A model generated the notes under the pieces. The model was not told the DNA's origin and did no database searches. It saw only the letters and a program-made list of their open reading frames with translations. A program made the position numbers and the translations under genes. A DNA stretch of 64,000 bases from the NCBI RefSeq assembly GCF_029962835.1, contig NC_080579.1:81547959-81611958 (forward strand). Direction: 5' to 3'. This stretch comes from Magnolia sinica (lineage: Eukaryota > Streptophyta > Magnoliopsida > Magnoliales > Magnoliaceae). Shown here piece after piece: positions 11,038 through 22,568 of this stretch; the stretch's first letter is position 1; each line of letters opens with the position of its first letter.

Positions 11038-11877
11038 TGTCTAAGCTTGTGTTCAATGGCAAAGCAAAAGGAGAAGCTTTCTGAACTGGAGCGGCAACTG
11101 AAGAAAGTTGAGGTTACTTTGATAGGAGTATATTTGTACTGGTTATGGTTTATGGGCTGGTTGGATGTAGACCAATGGTTGGTACACATCACCACCAAAC
11201 TGTTATGACATTTTCCTAGTAGTACATTTTGATGCTTCCTACTGTGGGGAATACTTGGGCAATCTGTGATGTATATGCTGAGATATGTTCAGCCCACGTG
11301 GATTGTGCGACTTGCTCATTTACATAAAAGCTAATGTGGCAATATAACATAACTGCAAATAGGCCTGGACAACTTCATCAGACCCATCATTGACAGTTTT
11401 GCACATTGATTGAGTATGAACGTTTAGGTCTTGAAAGATTTTAATATCTTGTTTTAAAATGTTAAATCCAAGTATGTAGTTGAATCTAAATCAATTTTTA
11501 GTAGTATATTAGGACTAAAGACTGTAGAGGTTTCATATACAGATGCACCATGCTCCCATTGCAGTAATCTGGCATTTTGATCACCTGACATCTTCTTCCT
11601 TTTCCATTGATAAATGACATCATTACTAAGTTTGCAGCATGTGGGACATTGGCAGTCTATAGCTATTGCCAATGTGGTATGTTCTTTTAGTCTACAGTCT
11701 CATATTGTCAATTTACTTGTCAATTTACTATCCTTTAATTGGTTAGGTCCAACTGAGCTGACAGTTCTACGTTTTGATACTTCACAGGTTTTAGGGGTCC
11801 AATTATGGATCTGTTCAAACAAGTCCAAGTATGAATTGTAAGTATCGATACTTTCTAACTTGGATTGCAACCTGTAG

Positions 11878-11939
11878 GTATTGCCCTTGGCTCTATGGAA
11901 GGTCGGGTTGCTATGAAGTTCTTTGATTTATTTGAGGCC
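11878..11939 (+). pseudogene. BUB3: BUB3-like WD40 protein, exon fragment
   Basis: After an acceptor-like CTGTAG the frame reads GIALGSMEGRVAMKFFDLFE and A. Plant BUB3 (spindle-checkpoint WD40 protein) has GYALSSVEGRVAMEFFDLSEA in blade five or so. The match stops after about 20 codons and a stop follows seven codons later, so only part of an exon is present. No other BUB3 exon is recognisable nearby. RAE1, the paralogous WD40 protein, shares SIEGRV but not the AMEFFDL continuation, so BUB3 fits better. This is a short match, but the motif is distinctive. Confidence 0.6.
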
Positions 11940-12708
11940 TTCCACCCCATGTAAATTTTGCATGCTTTTGTTATGATAGATGGGAAGGCTACTTACAGGC
12001 ACATTTGCCCGCATGGCATGTGTAAGTGTGTGGTCCAGGTTACATCCTGTGTATGTTGAGGATGGGCAAGTTTGCGCTGGTTGAAAAAAAAAGGGGGCCA
12101 GTTTGGTCATTATTGCATTTGTATTTTGAGGATGGACCTTTTGTCATTTCTTTTTCAACTGCCCTTCTCTTGTTGTAGAAGGGTGGGTCACATATAGGTA
12201 GAACAACCATTTTTAGGCAATGACATGACAAAGACCACCTGATGACTAGCTCACATCTTGCACATTTTGGCATATGGCACATATGCAATAGTCATAATAA
12301 CAATGGTTGCTTATTTTCGCTGACTCACTCCCTTGCAGCTACAGTACATTTTCCACTGGAGGATGCGACAGCTATGTAAACGTGAATTTCACATGGGAAT
12401 AAATATACATGCTCATAATGGCAGGGCCTACTTTCTTACCGCTAAAAGTGAATTTCTATAGCTAGGAAACAACCACAGAAACCATAAAACTAGAGCCTTC
12501 TTACTAGATGTTGTATCCATGCCAAGAGTTTTTGACTTGCATGGAAAGAACAAAACTATCAGGTGTCTTTTTGGATGAACAATGAAGCTAAAGATGACCC
12601 GAGCAAGGAATGTTGGCATTTTAAACAGCTCGATCCACTATGGGAAAATGGAAGTGCACATAAAAAATCTGTGTTCAAAATAAATGTAAGCACATAAAAG
12701 ATGACCAT

Positions 12709-13040
12709 GACAAGCAGATTCCTAATACTACATGGATCTACTTTGAGCTATTAGCTCCCCCATTTTGCGTGGTCAAAATAAATGTAAGCTCATGATATAT
12801 GATTTAATTGTGGACTTGTTCTCCGTATGAACTGAATGTTTCTTTTGCATGTGCTCCTTGGACTCGGATTGCGTAGTGTGGCACACAGCACCAATGTCAG
12901 TACTGTGCACTATTGGAAAAGCTGTGGGGCCCATCATGATGTATGTGTTTTATCCACGACAAGCAGATTCCTACTACCACATGGATCTACTTTGAGTGAT
13001 TAGCTCTCTCATTTTGTGTAGTCAAAATAAATGTTAAGCT
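12709..13040. repeat. direct duplication, about 82 bp, copies at 12709 and 12958
   Basis: GACAAGCAGATTCCTAATAC starts the first copy and GACAAGCAGATTCCTACTAC the second; both continue through CACATGGATCTACTTTGAG to AATAAATGT-AAGCT. A MITE core (GTGGGGCCCATCATGATG) lies immediately before the second copy. TGTGTGCCACTAATTAGAT is also doubled at about 13052 and 13131. Confidence 0.8.
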
Positions 13041-14221
13041 GCGATTTCGTGTGTGCCACTAATTAGATTGGCAAGAGTTCTACAAACGGCTCTACCCACC
13101 AGACATTACTCTCCATCACTAATAGATTCATGTGTGCCACTAATTAGATGACAGGGCATTTGAGTACAAGTAAAACCTAAAATTCATTCTGAAAGTTTTT
13201 TTTTTCCTTATATTTTCTTCCCTTCATTTCTCTGATTTATGCTCTATGTTTCTGTCTGTTTTGTGTTATTCGAGAAGGAAAAACAGAAGCAGGAAGGACA
13301 CTGAAGTGGCATATGCAGAAGGACAGAGAAGTTTACATTTTCTTCATTCTTCTTTTCACTTCTCTGACATTCCATTGTATTAAAGAAGTCTTGTACTAAG
13401 AAAGATTTGATTCACAACTTAGAAAATCACAAAGCAACAATATTTTTGTGAATACAAATTCCTCATGTTTGAAGTAATCAAATACCTGATTGGTCAAAAG
13501 CTTCTCAATCACCATCTGTCAGCATTGCCTGCAATTTTCATATTTTTATGCAATCAGGTGGTCTTTTTTTTTTTTTTTTTCTTTTTTCTTTTGTATGCTG
13601 CAGGTGGCATTGTTGGACAAGGGGCTATGATATTGACATTTTCAAACTTTATATATTGACAAATTCAGTCTTTGCATAATCTATATAACGCAATGAATTC
13701 ACAATTAGCAGGGGTTGAGCAACTCTCTGATTACCTCTTAAAATAGATGGATGTGCTTAATATAGAGTCAATGCCTGTAAAGAAACAGAATGTAGCAAAA
13801 GAGTTGTTTGGTTCAATTGGCCTAGCCTATGATGGTGATGGCTTTTTTTATTTTTTTTTGTGATTTGTTTATGTTATATAGATATGTTATATGTATACAA
13901 ACATGCTACAAGGATTTAATTGTGTTTATTTTATTTGTATCATGCAGAAGGCTTCCTTCTACAAATGTTCAGTCACCTGACATAAATGCACTGTAGTTCT
14001 AGAAATGAGAAGGTATTCCATTCTTATGAGTTTTTAGACCATTTCCACCTTTTTGTCTAGAGAATTCCACACTTAGATGCTCAAACTACATTTTTCTATT
14101 GTTCTTCTTTTAACACATTTGTGACTGCCATTTTCAGAAAGCCTGCATTTGGTAGTTTTCTATGATGAAGTTGGGCTAAAAAGCTTTCTTCACATCGTAA
14201 TTTGTCGCAACTTGTTGACAG

Positions 14222-14293
14222 ATGTATGAAGTCGTGCGGGATGTTGCAAACTATTTCCCAACGGCATTAATTAGTGGAAGATGACGTGATAAG
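14222..14293 (+). pseudogene. TPP: trehalose-6-phosphate phosphatase, single exon with stop
   Basis: Acceptor GTTGACAG and donor GATAAG|GTACTGG bound a 72-bp exon reading MYEVVRDVANYFPTALISGR, stop, RDK. Plant TPPs (HAD-fold phosphatases making trehalose) have MRxxVRxVAxxFPTAIVSGR followed by C or S, then RDKV. The TGA at 14282-14284 replaces that Cys/Ser codon. Both splice borders agree with the family's exon structure. No flanking TPP exon is seen. It lies in the same orientation as the BUB3 and GH9 relics inside the putative CACTA element, suggesting a captured, decayed exon. Confidence 0.7.
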
Positions 14294-15750
14294 GTACTGG
14301 AGCAATTAGCTACTTTGCATGGAAAATGATCCAATTTTGGACCTGTTTATCTAAGTTATCGTGCATTACATTTCCATACACTTGGCATGCATGTATTGTT
14401 CATTTGCTAGGCATTGTCATGGATGGCACATAGCCCAAATATGCTAGTCAGTGTATCGTAGCTGCCGAGTGGACTTATGGGATTACAAATGTTCTGAAGA
14501 CGGGTATTGATGCTGCCAAGTTCCTTGCATATTAAGATAAGTTTACCAAATTCATTCTGTAAACCAAAGCTTAAACACTCTGCAACTGAATGTTCAAACT
14601 CAGAGCTGTTGGATGGTTGTAATGAATTCTCTATATCTTGGATCCCCATTCGCATTGAGTTTGTGTTAGCATTATCATCTATTTTTAAGCCTCCGGGCTA
14701 CTTTGACCCCTTTCCATCTTGGTCACATTCTTGTTTTTTTTTTTTTTTTTTTTGGCTAACGTATATATGGGGGCTAATCCCTTCGCACTCAGTCTCTCAT
14801 ACAAACTCTGCTATTTGTAGTTGGCATATGGTGGTATCAATGGTTGCAGGACAAACTGTACAACTGCCCCATTGTTCGAGGCATTTGGAGTGCCCTTTCA
14901 GTCAGGTCCATATGAGTCCATCCAAAAAAAAAAAAAAACAGGGGCATGCATTGGGTACATCGCCAGTATCAGTCAAATACATCCAATACAACATAGACGC
15001 TGGAATTAGAATTTTGTTTTGTTTTTAAAATTTTTTTTTTTTTTTTTCAAAATCTCTCTTCTTTTTTTATTTTATAATAGGTGGACTGTGTGTATGTAAA
15101 ACAAATGAATGGTCAATAGAATTGGACCAACAACCCATGGTGCAGGTGAACAAGTTCCCTTTCTTTTTTCTTTATCTTTTTAAAATAATGTTTGTACTAT
15201 TCCCTTTTTACTTTTAAGATTGGCTGGTTTTCAAATGGCTATAGATTGTTGTTTTACCCTGCTATCTAATCTAGTCTTTGAGTACTCTTTTGAAATTTTG
15301 ACCTATTGATCAAAATGTCAAAGTACTTTTGACTAGGTTCTTTAGGTTTAGAGAAAACCAAGCTAGCTTGCTGTAAGTATTGTCTGACTCAATTTGAATT
15401 GACTTGATCAAGTGAATTTGTTCATTACAAGTCAATCAAACTCAGACCCTTTTTATTTGCAGGAATATTCTTCCTATATGTCTTAGAACTGCATATTGTC
15501 ATGTCCAAGCCTTTATTATTGTATGGCATCTCAATTCATGGGAGATGCATTGGCCTTCTCTGATCCAATTATATAACTAGTAGGACTTGTTGACTTGAGT
15601 TATGGTACTTTCCCTTCATTAACAGTCACGTGTTTATCAAATCTGTTTTCTTCTAACTGTGGCATGATCCAACTGATTCACATAAGTTGGATGCGGTGGA
15701 TTCGCATAATATTGTGATGCATGGTAGAACTTGATAGATTTTATTGGCAT

Positions 15751-17376
15751 CAGAGTGTCCCAAAACGGTTACGTATCGGCCGTAACGGCCGATACGTAAC
15801 GGTAACGGTCGTTACTGACCCGTAACGGCTGTTACGGGCCTTAGAAAAAAAAATAAAAATAAAAATAAAAAAACCCTAACCTTTTTTCCTTTCTTTTCCT
15901 CTTCTTCTTCTCTCTCTTCTTTTTCTTCTTCTTCTTCTTCTTCTTCCTCTTCTCGGCCTGCTGCGGCTACGGCTGCGGCTGCGGTCCTGATGTGGCTGTA
16001 GCTGCGGCCTCCTCCTCCTCCTCCTCCTTCTTCTTCTCTCTCTCTCTCCCTCTCTGTTCTTTCCCTCTTTCCCTCTTTTTTCTTCTCTTCTTTCCCTCTT
16101 TTTTCTTTTCGGTTTCCCTCCTTTTTTTTTTTGGCTAAGCTGCTGTCGTTACGTGTCACGCTGAGACGAGCGCTGACACTCCTCGAGCTCCGCGTTGTAC
16201 GAACGGTTCAAAGGAGATCAAAGTTTTATAGGCTCCACAGTGATGTATTTATTATATCCACACCGTTCATCTATTTTTAAATATTATTTTATAACATTAC
16301 CTAAAAAATGAATCGTATCCAAAGACCGTCCAGACCACACCAAAAATAGCAGCGGAGGTGATGATTTTCACCGTTAAACAATTCGTAGGCCCACCGTAAC
16401 ATTTATTTTCCATCCAATCTGTTCATAAGGTCAAAAAGACCCGAATGAAGAGGAAAAACAAATTTTATATTGATCTAAAAGTCATGTGATCCCAAAAAAG
16501 TTTTCAATGGTAGACGTTCAATCCCCCATTGCTTTTTGCAGTGTGGTCCACTTGATAGTTAGATCTGTATTATTTTTCGTGTCAAGTCTTAAGACAATCT
16601 CGTCAAATGGATGGACGGTTTAGATATAACACATTCATCATGCGTGGGGCCCAAAAAATTTTGACATGTGTGCTACACTTCACAATCCAAGTCTCACCTA
16701 ATTTGAGGCCATAAAAAATTGTACCAAAGACATATTAACTTAAAATTTACTGATTAAATTATAAATTGCAATTGCTAACTCACAATGCCAAAATCAAATT
16801 ATTTGAATAGTTTTTAATTGTTATTCGGTGTACTCTTATTTTTTAAAATAGGGCCTTTTGGTTTTTTTCATGATTCACTATCCAATAAATGTCCACTAAT
16901 ACATAAGTGGGATAATGACAATAAATTGCATGAATTTGAGGCTAATTTGGGGCATAGATTGGTCCTCCAAGTCAGCCCGAAATTGGCAACGCCATCTACC
17001 TAAATTTAATTTCATTTTTTTAAAGAACTACTAGGAGAAAGATATTAAATTGTTAAGTATATAAATTAGATATTTAGAAAATTAAATATATACATTTTGT
17101 AGTCAAATTCAGGTTACTTGGTTCAAAAATTAATCAGACAGTCCGATACAGCTTCTCACCAAAGAGTGGACCGTTACACCACCATAAACATGTTCCAATT
17201 TATAAATGAATGCATATTTGGAATGCTTAGAATATTCCGGATTTAATACATATTTTTTTATATTTTTTTGGCAAAAAAAAAATTTTACGCCGTTACGCTC
17301 CCGTATCGCCGTTACGACCCCGTATCGGTTTTGGAGGTCACCGTTACGCCAACCGATACCGATACGGGACACCTTG
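15751..17376. mobile_element. non-autonomous hAT element, about 1.63 kb
   Basis: The ends are CAGAGTGTCCC and, inverted from the right, CAAGGTGTCCC; both fit the hAT consensus YANNG. The flanks ATTGGCAT (15743-15750) and ATTGGTAT (17377-17384) form an 8-bp target duplication with one mismatch, as the superfamily makes. Both termini carry arrays of CGTATCGG and CCGTAACGG motifs, likely transposase-binding subterminal repeats. The interior contains CT-rich low-complexity DNA and a MITE-like block (about 16200-16660) with the CCACACCGTTCATC core. There is no transposase. Confidence 0.75.
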
Positions 17377-19107
17377 ATTGGTATAGGTATTTAACTGAAT
17401 GACAAGGAAAGTTTATGGCTGTGAACAGGACATTTCAGTGAATGAAATTTGCAACAGTTTCCAGAACTGAGTTCCAGACGATGAATTCAATCCTTTCATC
17501 ATGAGTATACTTGATTTTCCATTCGTCCATGCCAACCAAAAACCAAGATGTATTTATCTCTTTTTAAAGCTGAAAACCTCAATTTCCTTTTGAGAGGGCT
17601 TTGCTTCACAAACTGTGTTTTACAATAGTAACTTAATACAATGTTCTCATGGTTATATCTCGAGAAAAGCTCATTTCTTGGAAATGCTAACCTTTTTCTA
17701 TTGGTTTTCATTACTTTCAGCATCTCCACCAGGCATCAAGGTAGCATTTGCATTAGAGTGTTGTGGAACAAAACATGCCTTGTTAGATAACCTAATCTCT
17801 TATGCATTTGCATTACTTGCCAGATAACCTAATCTCTTATACATCTGCATTATAGTGCTGTGGAACAAAACATGCCTTAGGTAAATAACTTGGCATTTCA
17901 CAGTGATTGATCAATTCTAAATTGTTTGGAATCTTATATGATTTGTGATATTTGGGATATTTTGATAAACATGATGCATAGGTGCAGTATATGCCTTTTG
18001 TTAATGGTTGGAGCAATCAATAGTTGTGAAGCTAGTTCCATTACATTAACTAGAATTCTTTGCTTGCTTTACTCCTATTTTCAGGAAATGAAGGGTAGTT
18101 CCATTCCATCCACCACCATGCTTGTTGAAGCTAGTTCCATTACATCCACCAACCAGCTTGTTGAAGAAATGAATGGCTATTTAAATCAAATTTATTTTTC
18201 TTTAAGAACTATTGTTGCTCCTTATGTTCAATTTTTGTTTTCTCGTGACACTTCTTTGCAGGTTCATCAACATAATTTTTGCTCAAATTATAAAAACCAT
18301 ACTAATGATAATTTTTGTTTCTTTTTTTGTCCGTTAAATTATAGAAACCATACTAATGATGATTTCCAACTTCATGCATATGCCGCTTTTGGGATTTGAA
18401 AGTTTAATAACTGGGGAACTCATTGTGGAGCCCCAGTGTTCCTTCTCTTCTTTCCAAGTCATCAATATTCTTTTGTTTCCTATGGTGTGGCCTACCTAGT
18501 TTTTGGAATACTGCACTTTTTAGGTAGTTCTTTCATCTTGACAAGGAACATTAGAAGAATGGTTTTAATGTAATCTGCAGGTTTGTGGGAGATACGTGTG
18601 CATTGACAACTAATATTTTAATGGGGTGGATCTTATGAAAGTTCCACCCAAGGGGCTATCAGTTTGTTAGCCTGGTTCTTTTTGGATTATGGGAGATATG
18701 TGTGCATTGACAACTAATATTTTAATGTAATCTGCTGGTTTATGGCTAATGATGGGAAGATGAAGCTGAAGGCAATGCTTCTAACCCATTCCTCTTTAGA
18801 AATACATTCTAGAAAACTTCAGAACTTTGGTCTGACTTCTATTCTTGATTATACATGCAATGCCATTCCAAATCAGCCTGGAAAGTCCAATTATACCTGC
18901 AATGCCATTCCAAATATCTTTTTACAATGCACGTGATGTATTTCTCATAAGAATCTAGAGTATTACATTCTGGATTTTGAACATTCCTCAGCAGAAATTT
19001 TCAGCATCTCTACCTTATGCTAGTTCTATATGCATTACAAGTTTCAGTTAAGATGATTGCCGGAGTTTCCTTGTTGAACTACCATAGGTGTTCTTATGTT
19101 GTTATAG
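17377..19107. other. non-coding stretch with small duplications
   Basis: It has local duplications: GATAACCTAATCTCTTAT twice (17787-17845), GAAGCTAGTTCCATTACAT twice (18028, 18127), GTGCATTGACAACTAATATT twice (about 18598, 18699) and TGCAATGCCATTCCAAAT twice (about 18857, 18898). Repeated slippage or aborted-replication duplications are likely. No exon is recognised with confidence. Confidence 0.5.
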
Positions 19108-19217
19108 ATTTCACAGGAGATGCATTTTCGCACCTAGCAAGTGAACAAGTTTGCCTCGCTTGGTCTAGAACGAGCTCCCCTCGGGTCAAGAGTGCATCGA
19201 GCATGTCCAAAAACCAG
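19108..19217 (+). CDS. putative internal exon, unrecognised
   Basis: A 110-bp open segment lies between acceptor GTTATAG and donor CCAG|GTGAGTC, both strong. It reads DFTGDAFSHLASEQVCLAWS then RTSSPRVKSASSMSKNQ. The higher GC and the serine-rich tail suggest real coding origin, but I cannot place the family. It is in the same orientation as the other relics in this region. It may be a captured exon. Confidence 0.4.
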
Positions 19218-20325
19218 GTGAGTCAACTAACAACAGTCCCCCATATGTATGTTCAATTGTCACAATTTTTTTCAGACTGTTTTGATATTTGATTGTTGTT
19301 CTTTCAATCTATTCACATGTTTTTGTTCTTATTTTTTACTTGTTGCTTGTTAGTTAGGTACATAAAAGGCCATCACATTGTGGAGCTCTTCATCTGCTTG
19401 ACGGACCTTCATTGAATTGTCTTTTTATTTTGAAGTCTTCCATTGTAGATTTTAGTTTTTACAGTCAGGTTTGCAAGTCAGATAAATAATGTTTCAAATT
19501 ACATCATGGTTGTTTTTACTAGGTGAAGTTTGCTAAGCCCACACATGGGTAGAGCCTTCTGCAACAACATATAGCTGCATGTACCAATATAACATAAGGT
19601 GCGAGAACAGAACTTTCCATTCAAATATTGCACCAATTGCAAAAGTAGTGTTTTCCCAACATGAAATAAAAATAGATGCACAAGACATTGAACACATAAG
19701 CAATCTTTTCTGTCCATTTGGTGTATTTGTTTGGCTTTTCCAAATCTACCAATCTATGGGTCACACTTTGTAATATCTTACTGGTTGGATGTTTCTGAGT
19801 GCCCAAAAATAGTTGGACAGCAAGTTTTAGAAAGGCCCACTCATTCAATGGTTGGGATCATAACGTGGGGTAATTTGAAGATAATTCTCATGTTTGAAAT
19901 GTCCATGCCATATTTCGCATTTTACTCCAATGTTACAAACTTGAGATTTAAAACTTTCTGAAAGAAAGTTGATAATTGAATACTATCTGTTTTGGAAGCT
20001 ATGTATTGCTGATTTTGTTCAGGCCATGACTGTCCAATAGGTTTGAGGCACCTATGGATCTAAAGAAAGAGTGGGAAAGATTAATATTTGAACAAAAGTA
20101 TGGGGAAGCATTCACTTCAGCCCATGAATTGTTGGATGTTTATTTGGTTTTTAGATAATGCAGATTTTGCTTAGTTTTTCAGAGTTTATAATTGAGAAGA
20201 TGAGCATGTGCTCTTGAAGTATTGTCTCTCTCTCTTTTTTATGACATCTCATCCCTATCTTTTTCTATATTTTTAGTTCTTCAATTTTGCTGCATAACTT
20301 TTCTGTATGATGATATTCGTTGTAG

Positions 20326-20394
20326 GAAGCTATTCGTTGGGGTACTGATTATCTTCTCAAAGCTACTGCTCATCCAAACACCATATATGTGCAG
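20326..20394 (+). pseudogene. glycosyl hydrolase family 9 endoglucanase, single exon
   Basis: Acceptor TTGTAG and donor GTGCAG|GTTTC bound 69 bp reading EAIRWGTDYLLKATAHPNTI YVQ. This is the GH9 (plant endo-1,4-beta-glucanase) segment that precedes VGDxxxDHxCWERPEDMDTPR. The exon is undamaged, but the catalytic exons with the Asp and Glu residues are absent nearby. It lies about 120 bp before the CACTA subterminal repeat array, a typical position for captured sequence. It cannot make a functional enzyme. Confidence 0.7.
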
Positions 20395-20515
20395 GTTTCT
20401 TTTTCTTTTTCTCTAATTCTTTTTGGGGTTGGATTTGCTTTCCTTTTCTTTTTCCTCATGTGGGATCTCTGTTTCTTTTTAGAAAAAAGCTGTTTAATTT
20501 GTATTTTCCGGTTGT

Positions 20516-21060
20516 AGGTAAAAGTAGTTACACAGTTATCAGCTACGAAAACGTTCGTAGGTAAAAGTCTTACCATCAAAGTTTTAACAAAGTTTATAGC
20601 TACGGAAACATTCATAGGTGTTTTCGTAGGTAAAGGTCTTGCAGTTTGTACCTACGAAACATGTCGTCGGTAAACGTGTTAATAAAGTTTGTAGCTACGA
20701 AAATGTTCGCAGGTAAAAGTCTAAACACCGTTTGTACCTACGAAACAATTCGTAGGTAAAAGTTTTAACAAAGTTTTTAGCAGCGAAAAATATTCGTAGG
20801 TGAAAGTTTTAACAAAGTTTTTAGCTACGAAAACCTTCGTAGGTAAAAGTCTTAACACTTTGTTGGTAAAAGTCTCAACAAAGTTTTTAATTTCGTTGGT
20901 AAAAGCCTTGCCATTACCGACGATAACATTTTTTCGTCGGTAAAAGTCTTTAGCCACGGCTTTTTACCAACGAATTTACTGACGAAATATTTCGTAGGTA
21001 AAACAATTTGCCTACGAAATAATATCATTTACCTACGAAATGTTTCGTAGGTAAAAGTGA
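20516..21060. repeat. CACTA-type subterminal repeat array
   Basis: A dozen or so short units combine TACGAAA and TTCGTAGGTAAAAGT with spacer AACAAAGTTT, so each unit is partly palindromic (ACCTACGAAA..TTTCGTAGGT). The array ends at the TIR-like GTGAAATTTTTTGTAGT. Subterminal arrays of this kind bind CACTA-encoded proteins in known elements. Confidence 0.75.
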
Positions 21061-21680
21061 AATTTTTTGTAGTTAATGTTAATAAAAGTGAAATTTCTTA
21101 TAGATAAATGAAACGATTTTTACATCCCTAGTTAATGATGCATACACTGCCGTTTTCTATCTTTTGGTATTATTTCAGTGCCGAAAGTGGAAAAAAGAAG
21201 TGTGTGCCTTAAAAACATGGGATAAAAATTACATTTTTCCTTCCTTTATCTTTGTTTGGAAAGGTAGGAAAATTATAGATAAATGATGAATCCTATAATC
21301 AAGAAAACCCTGGAAATAAATTCAAGTTATGTTATTTTGTTTGTTCAGCATAGTTGTTTTCTATGAAAATGTTAGAAGGTCAATAGTAAAATGATATGAA
21401 TTCTCTTGTAACTGTGAAAATCGACAACTAACATATTCTTGAAAGAAATTAATAGCCATGTTTTTTCTTTCAAGCCAAACTTTGAAATGGAAAATGATTC
21501 CCATAGCTACTTTTTTTATATATCAAACATATATAGAAAGTAGATTTCTATGGAAACCAATTTCTTGTCTATGGTTTTCAATGTTCCTAAACAGCCCCAA
21601 AAACCATTCGGTGAAGATTATACAGTTGTTATTGATAGATTCAGTGGAAGTGCAATGGATCACTCCTCATGAATGCTTAC

Positions 21681-21926
21681 CTGTTCAAGAAGAACATTTA
21701 AACTTCCCCTTGACACATGATGTGTTTCTCCAAGGACGGGATTGAACGGTGTTAAACCAAAGATCGCTGGCCAAACTGTCGATATATTCCATGCAACAAC
21801 GCTCGTGAATCTCTCTAGAGCGTTCTTTCCATTAGCACACCTGCTCAGCGTATCCTCACCAATGCAGTACACAGACTCACCATACAACTGAAGTTGTGAT
21901 TTCGCCAGATTGAAGATAGGAGGAAG
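21681..21926 (-). pseudogene. oxysterol-binding protein-related (ORP), single isolated exon
   Basis: Acceptor CCAATGTAG and donor GAACAG|GTAAGC bound 246 bp (82 codons, open). It reads LPPIFNLAKSQLQLYGESVY, then ALERFTSVVAWNIST and NPVLGETHHVSRGSLNVLLE Q. Plant ORPs, lipid-transfer proteins at membrane contact sites, have this stretch ending EQ just before the signature VSHHPP, which would be in the next exon. W replaces the usual R in NISTVRP and GLT replaces GLA; neither breaks the frame. No neighbouring ORP exon is visible, so it is a lone, well-preserved exon on the strand opposite to the other relics. Confidence 0.75.
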
Positions 21927-22020
21927 CTACATTGGCAAAAACAGAAACCCATAAGTCTAAAAAGCAAATGTTTGGGAGCCCCAAAGATTGATATTTACAA
22001 TTTGTGATAAAAAGTCATCG

Positions 22021-22149
22021 TGGCCTGTTTGGATGACAGTTAAATTAGCCCAACTCACTTCATAGCTCACTTCTTCCATTTTTTATTGTTGCATGTCCAC
22101 TGTAGATGTAATGCAAAATGCAAATAAGTGGCATCCAAACACATCCTAA
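22021..22149. mobile_element. small MITE, about 130 bp
   Basis: The ends TGGCCTGTTTGGATGACA and, inverted, TTAGGATGTGTTTGGATGCC form imperfect terminal inverted repeats of the common TGTTTGGATG type (hAT or PIF-like). There is no coding capacity. A single matching end recurs at about 27917. Confidence 0.5.
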
Positions 22150-22568
22150 TAATAGTTTCCTAGTGTTGTGAGTAGCACTTAAATTTTAGTTAACATTTCT
22201 TTCAGGTTCAACCTGAAAGTAGTAATGTTGTTGCAATTTGGAGCCCGACGGACCCTCATTATGAAGACTAGAGAATGATTATTCAATTACTCACATTCTA
22301 TTAGACTAGTCATTGTAATTCCGTTCAGGGTGCACCCAAACAGGCTGTTATCTAAATCCATGGGTCAGCTAAGGGCACCTTCAGGTCATCAGCCATCTTT
22401 AATACTGCACTTCAGGTCCATGGTTTGCATCACATCCAAATCATTCAATTCCTTAGGTTGAGTATGTGTATGGAAATTGTCATACACTTTTCTACTACTA
22501 CAATTCCCAAATGAAAAATGCTTAAGGAAAACTAATTGATCTGATTTGCACCACATGGCACATTACTA

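Larger units (their letters stand above)
10220..21074 (+). mobile_element. putative gene-capturing CACTA element (ends inferred)
   Basis: The left end reads CACTACAACAAAATTCAT at 10220. The right end (…GTGAAATTTTTTGTAGTT, 21057-21074) gives AACTACAAAAAATTTCAC when inverted: 14 of 18 positions match, including CACTACAA apart from the first base. CACTA elements carry short CACTA termini, 3-bp target duplications (here AAA against AAT, imperfect) and subterminal repeats; the right side has a clear subterminal array at 20516-21060, the left side does not. Inside lie plus-strand exon relics of BUB3, TPP and GH9, one unrecognised exon and a nested hAT. No transposase was found, so it would be non-autonomous. 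The two termini could instead belong to different elements. Confidence 0.4.

Noticed and set aside
14507-15028. 173-codon plus-strand frame
   Set aside because: It crosses T- and A-homopolymers and has no recognisable family or splice context.
15812-16159. 115-codon minus-strand frame rich in Lys, Glu and Gly
   Set aside because: It covers a TTCTTC/CTCCTC low-complexity tract inside the hAT element; composition artefact.
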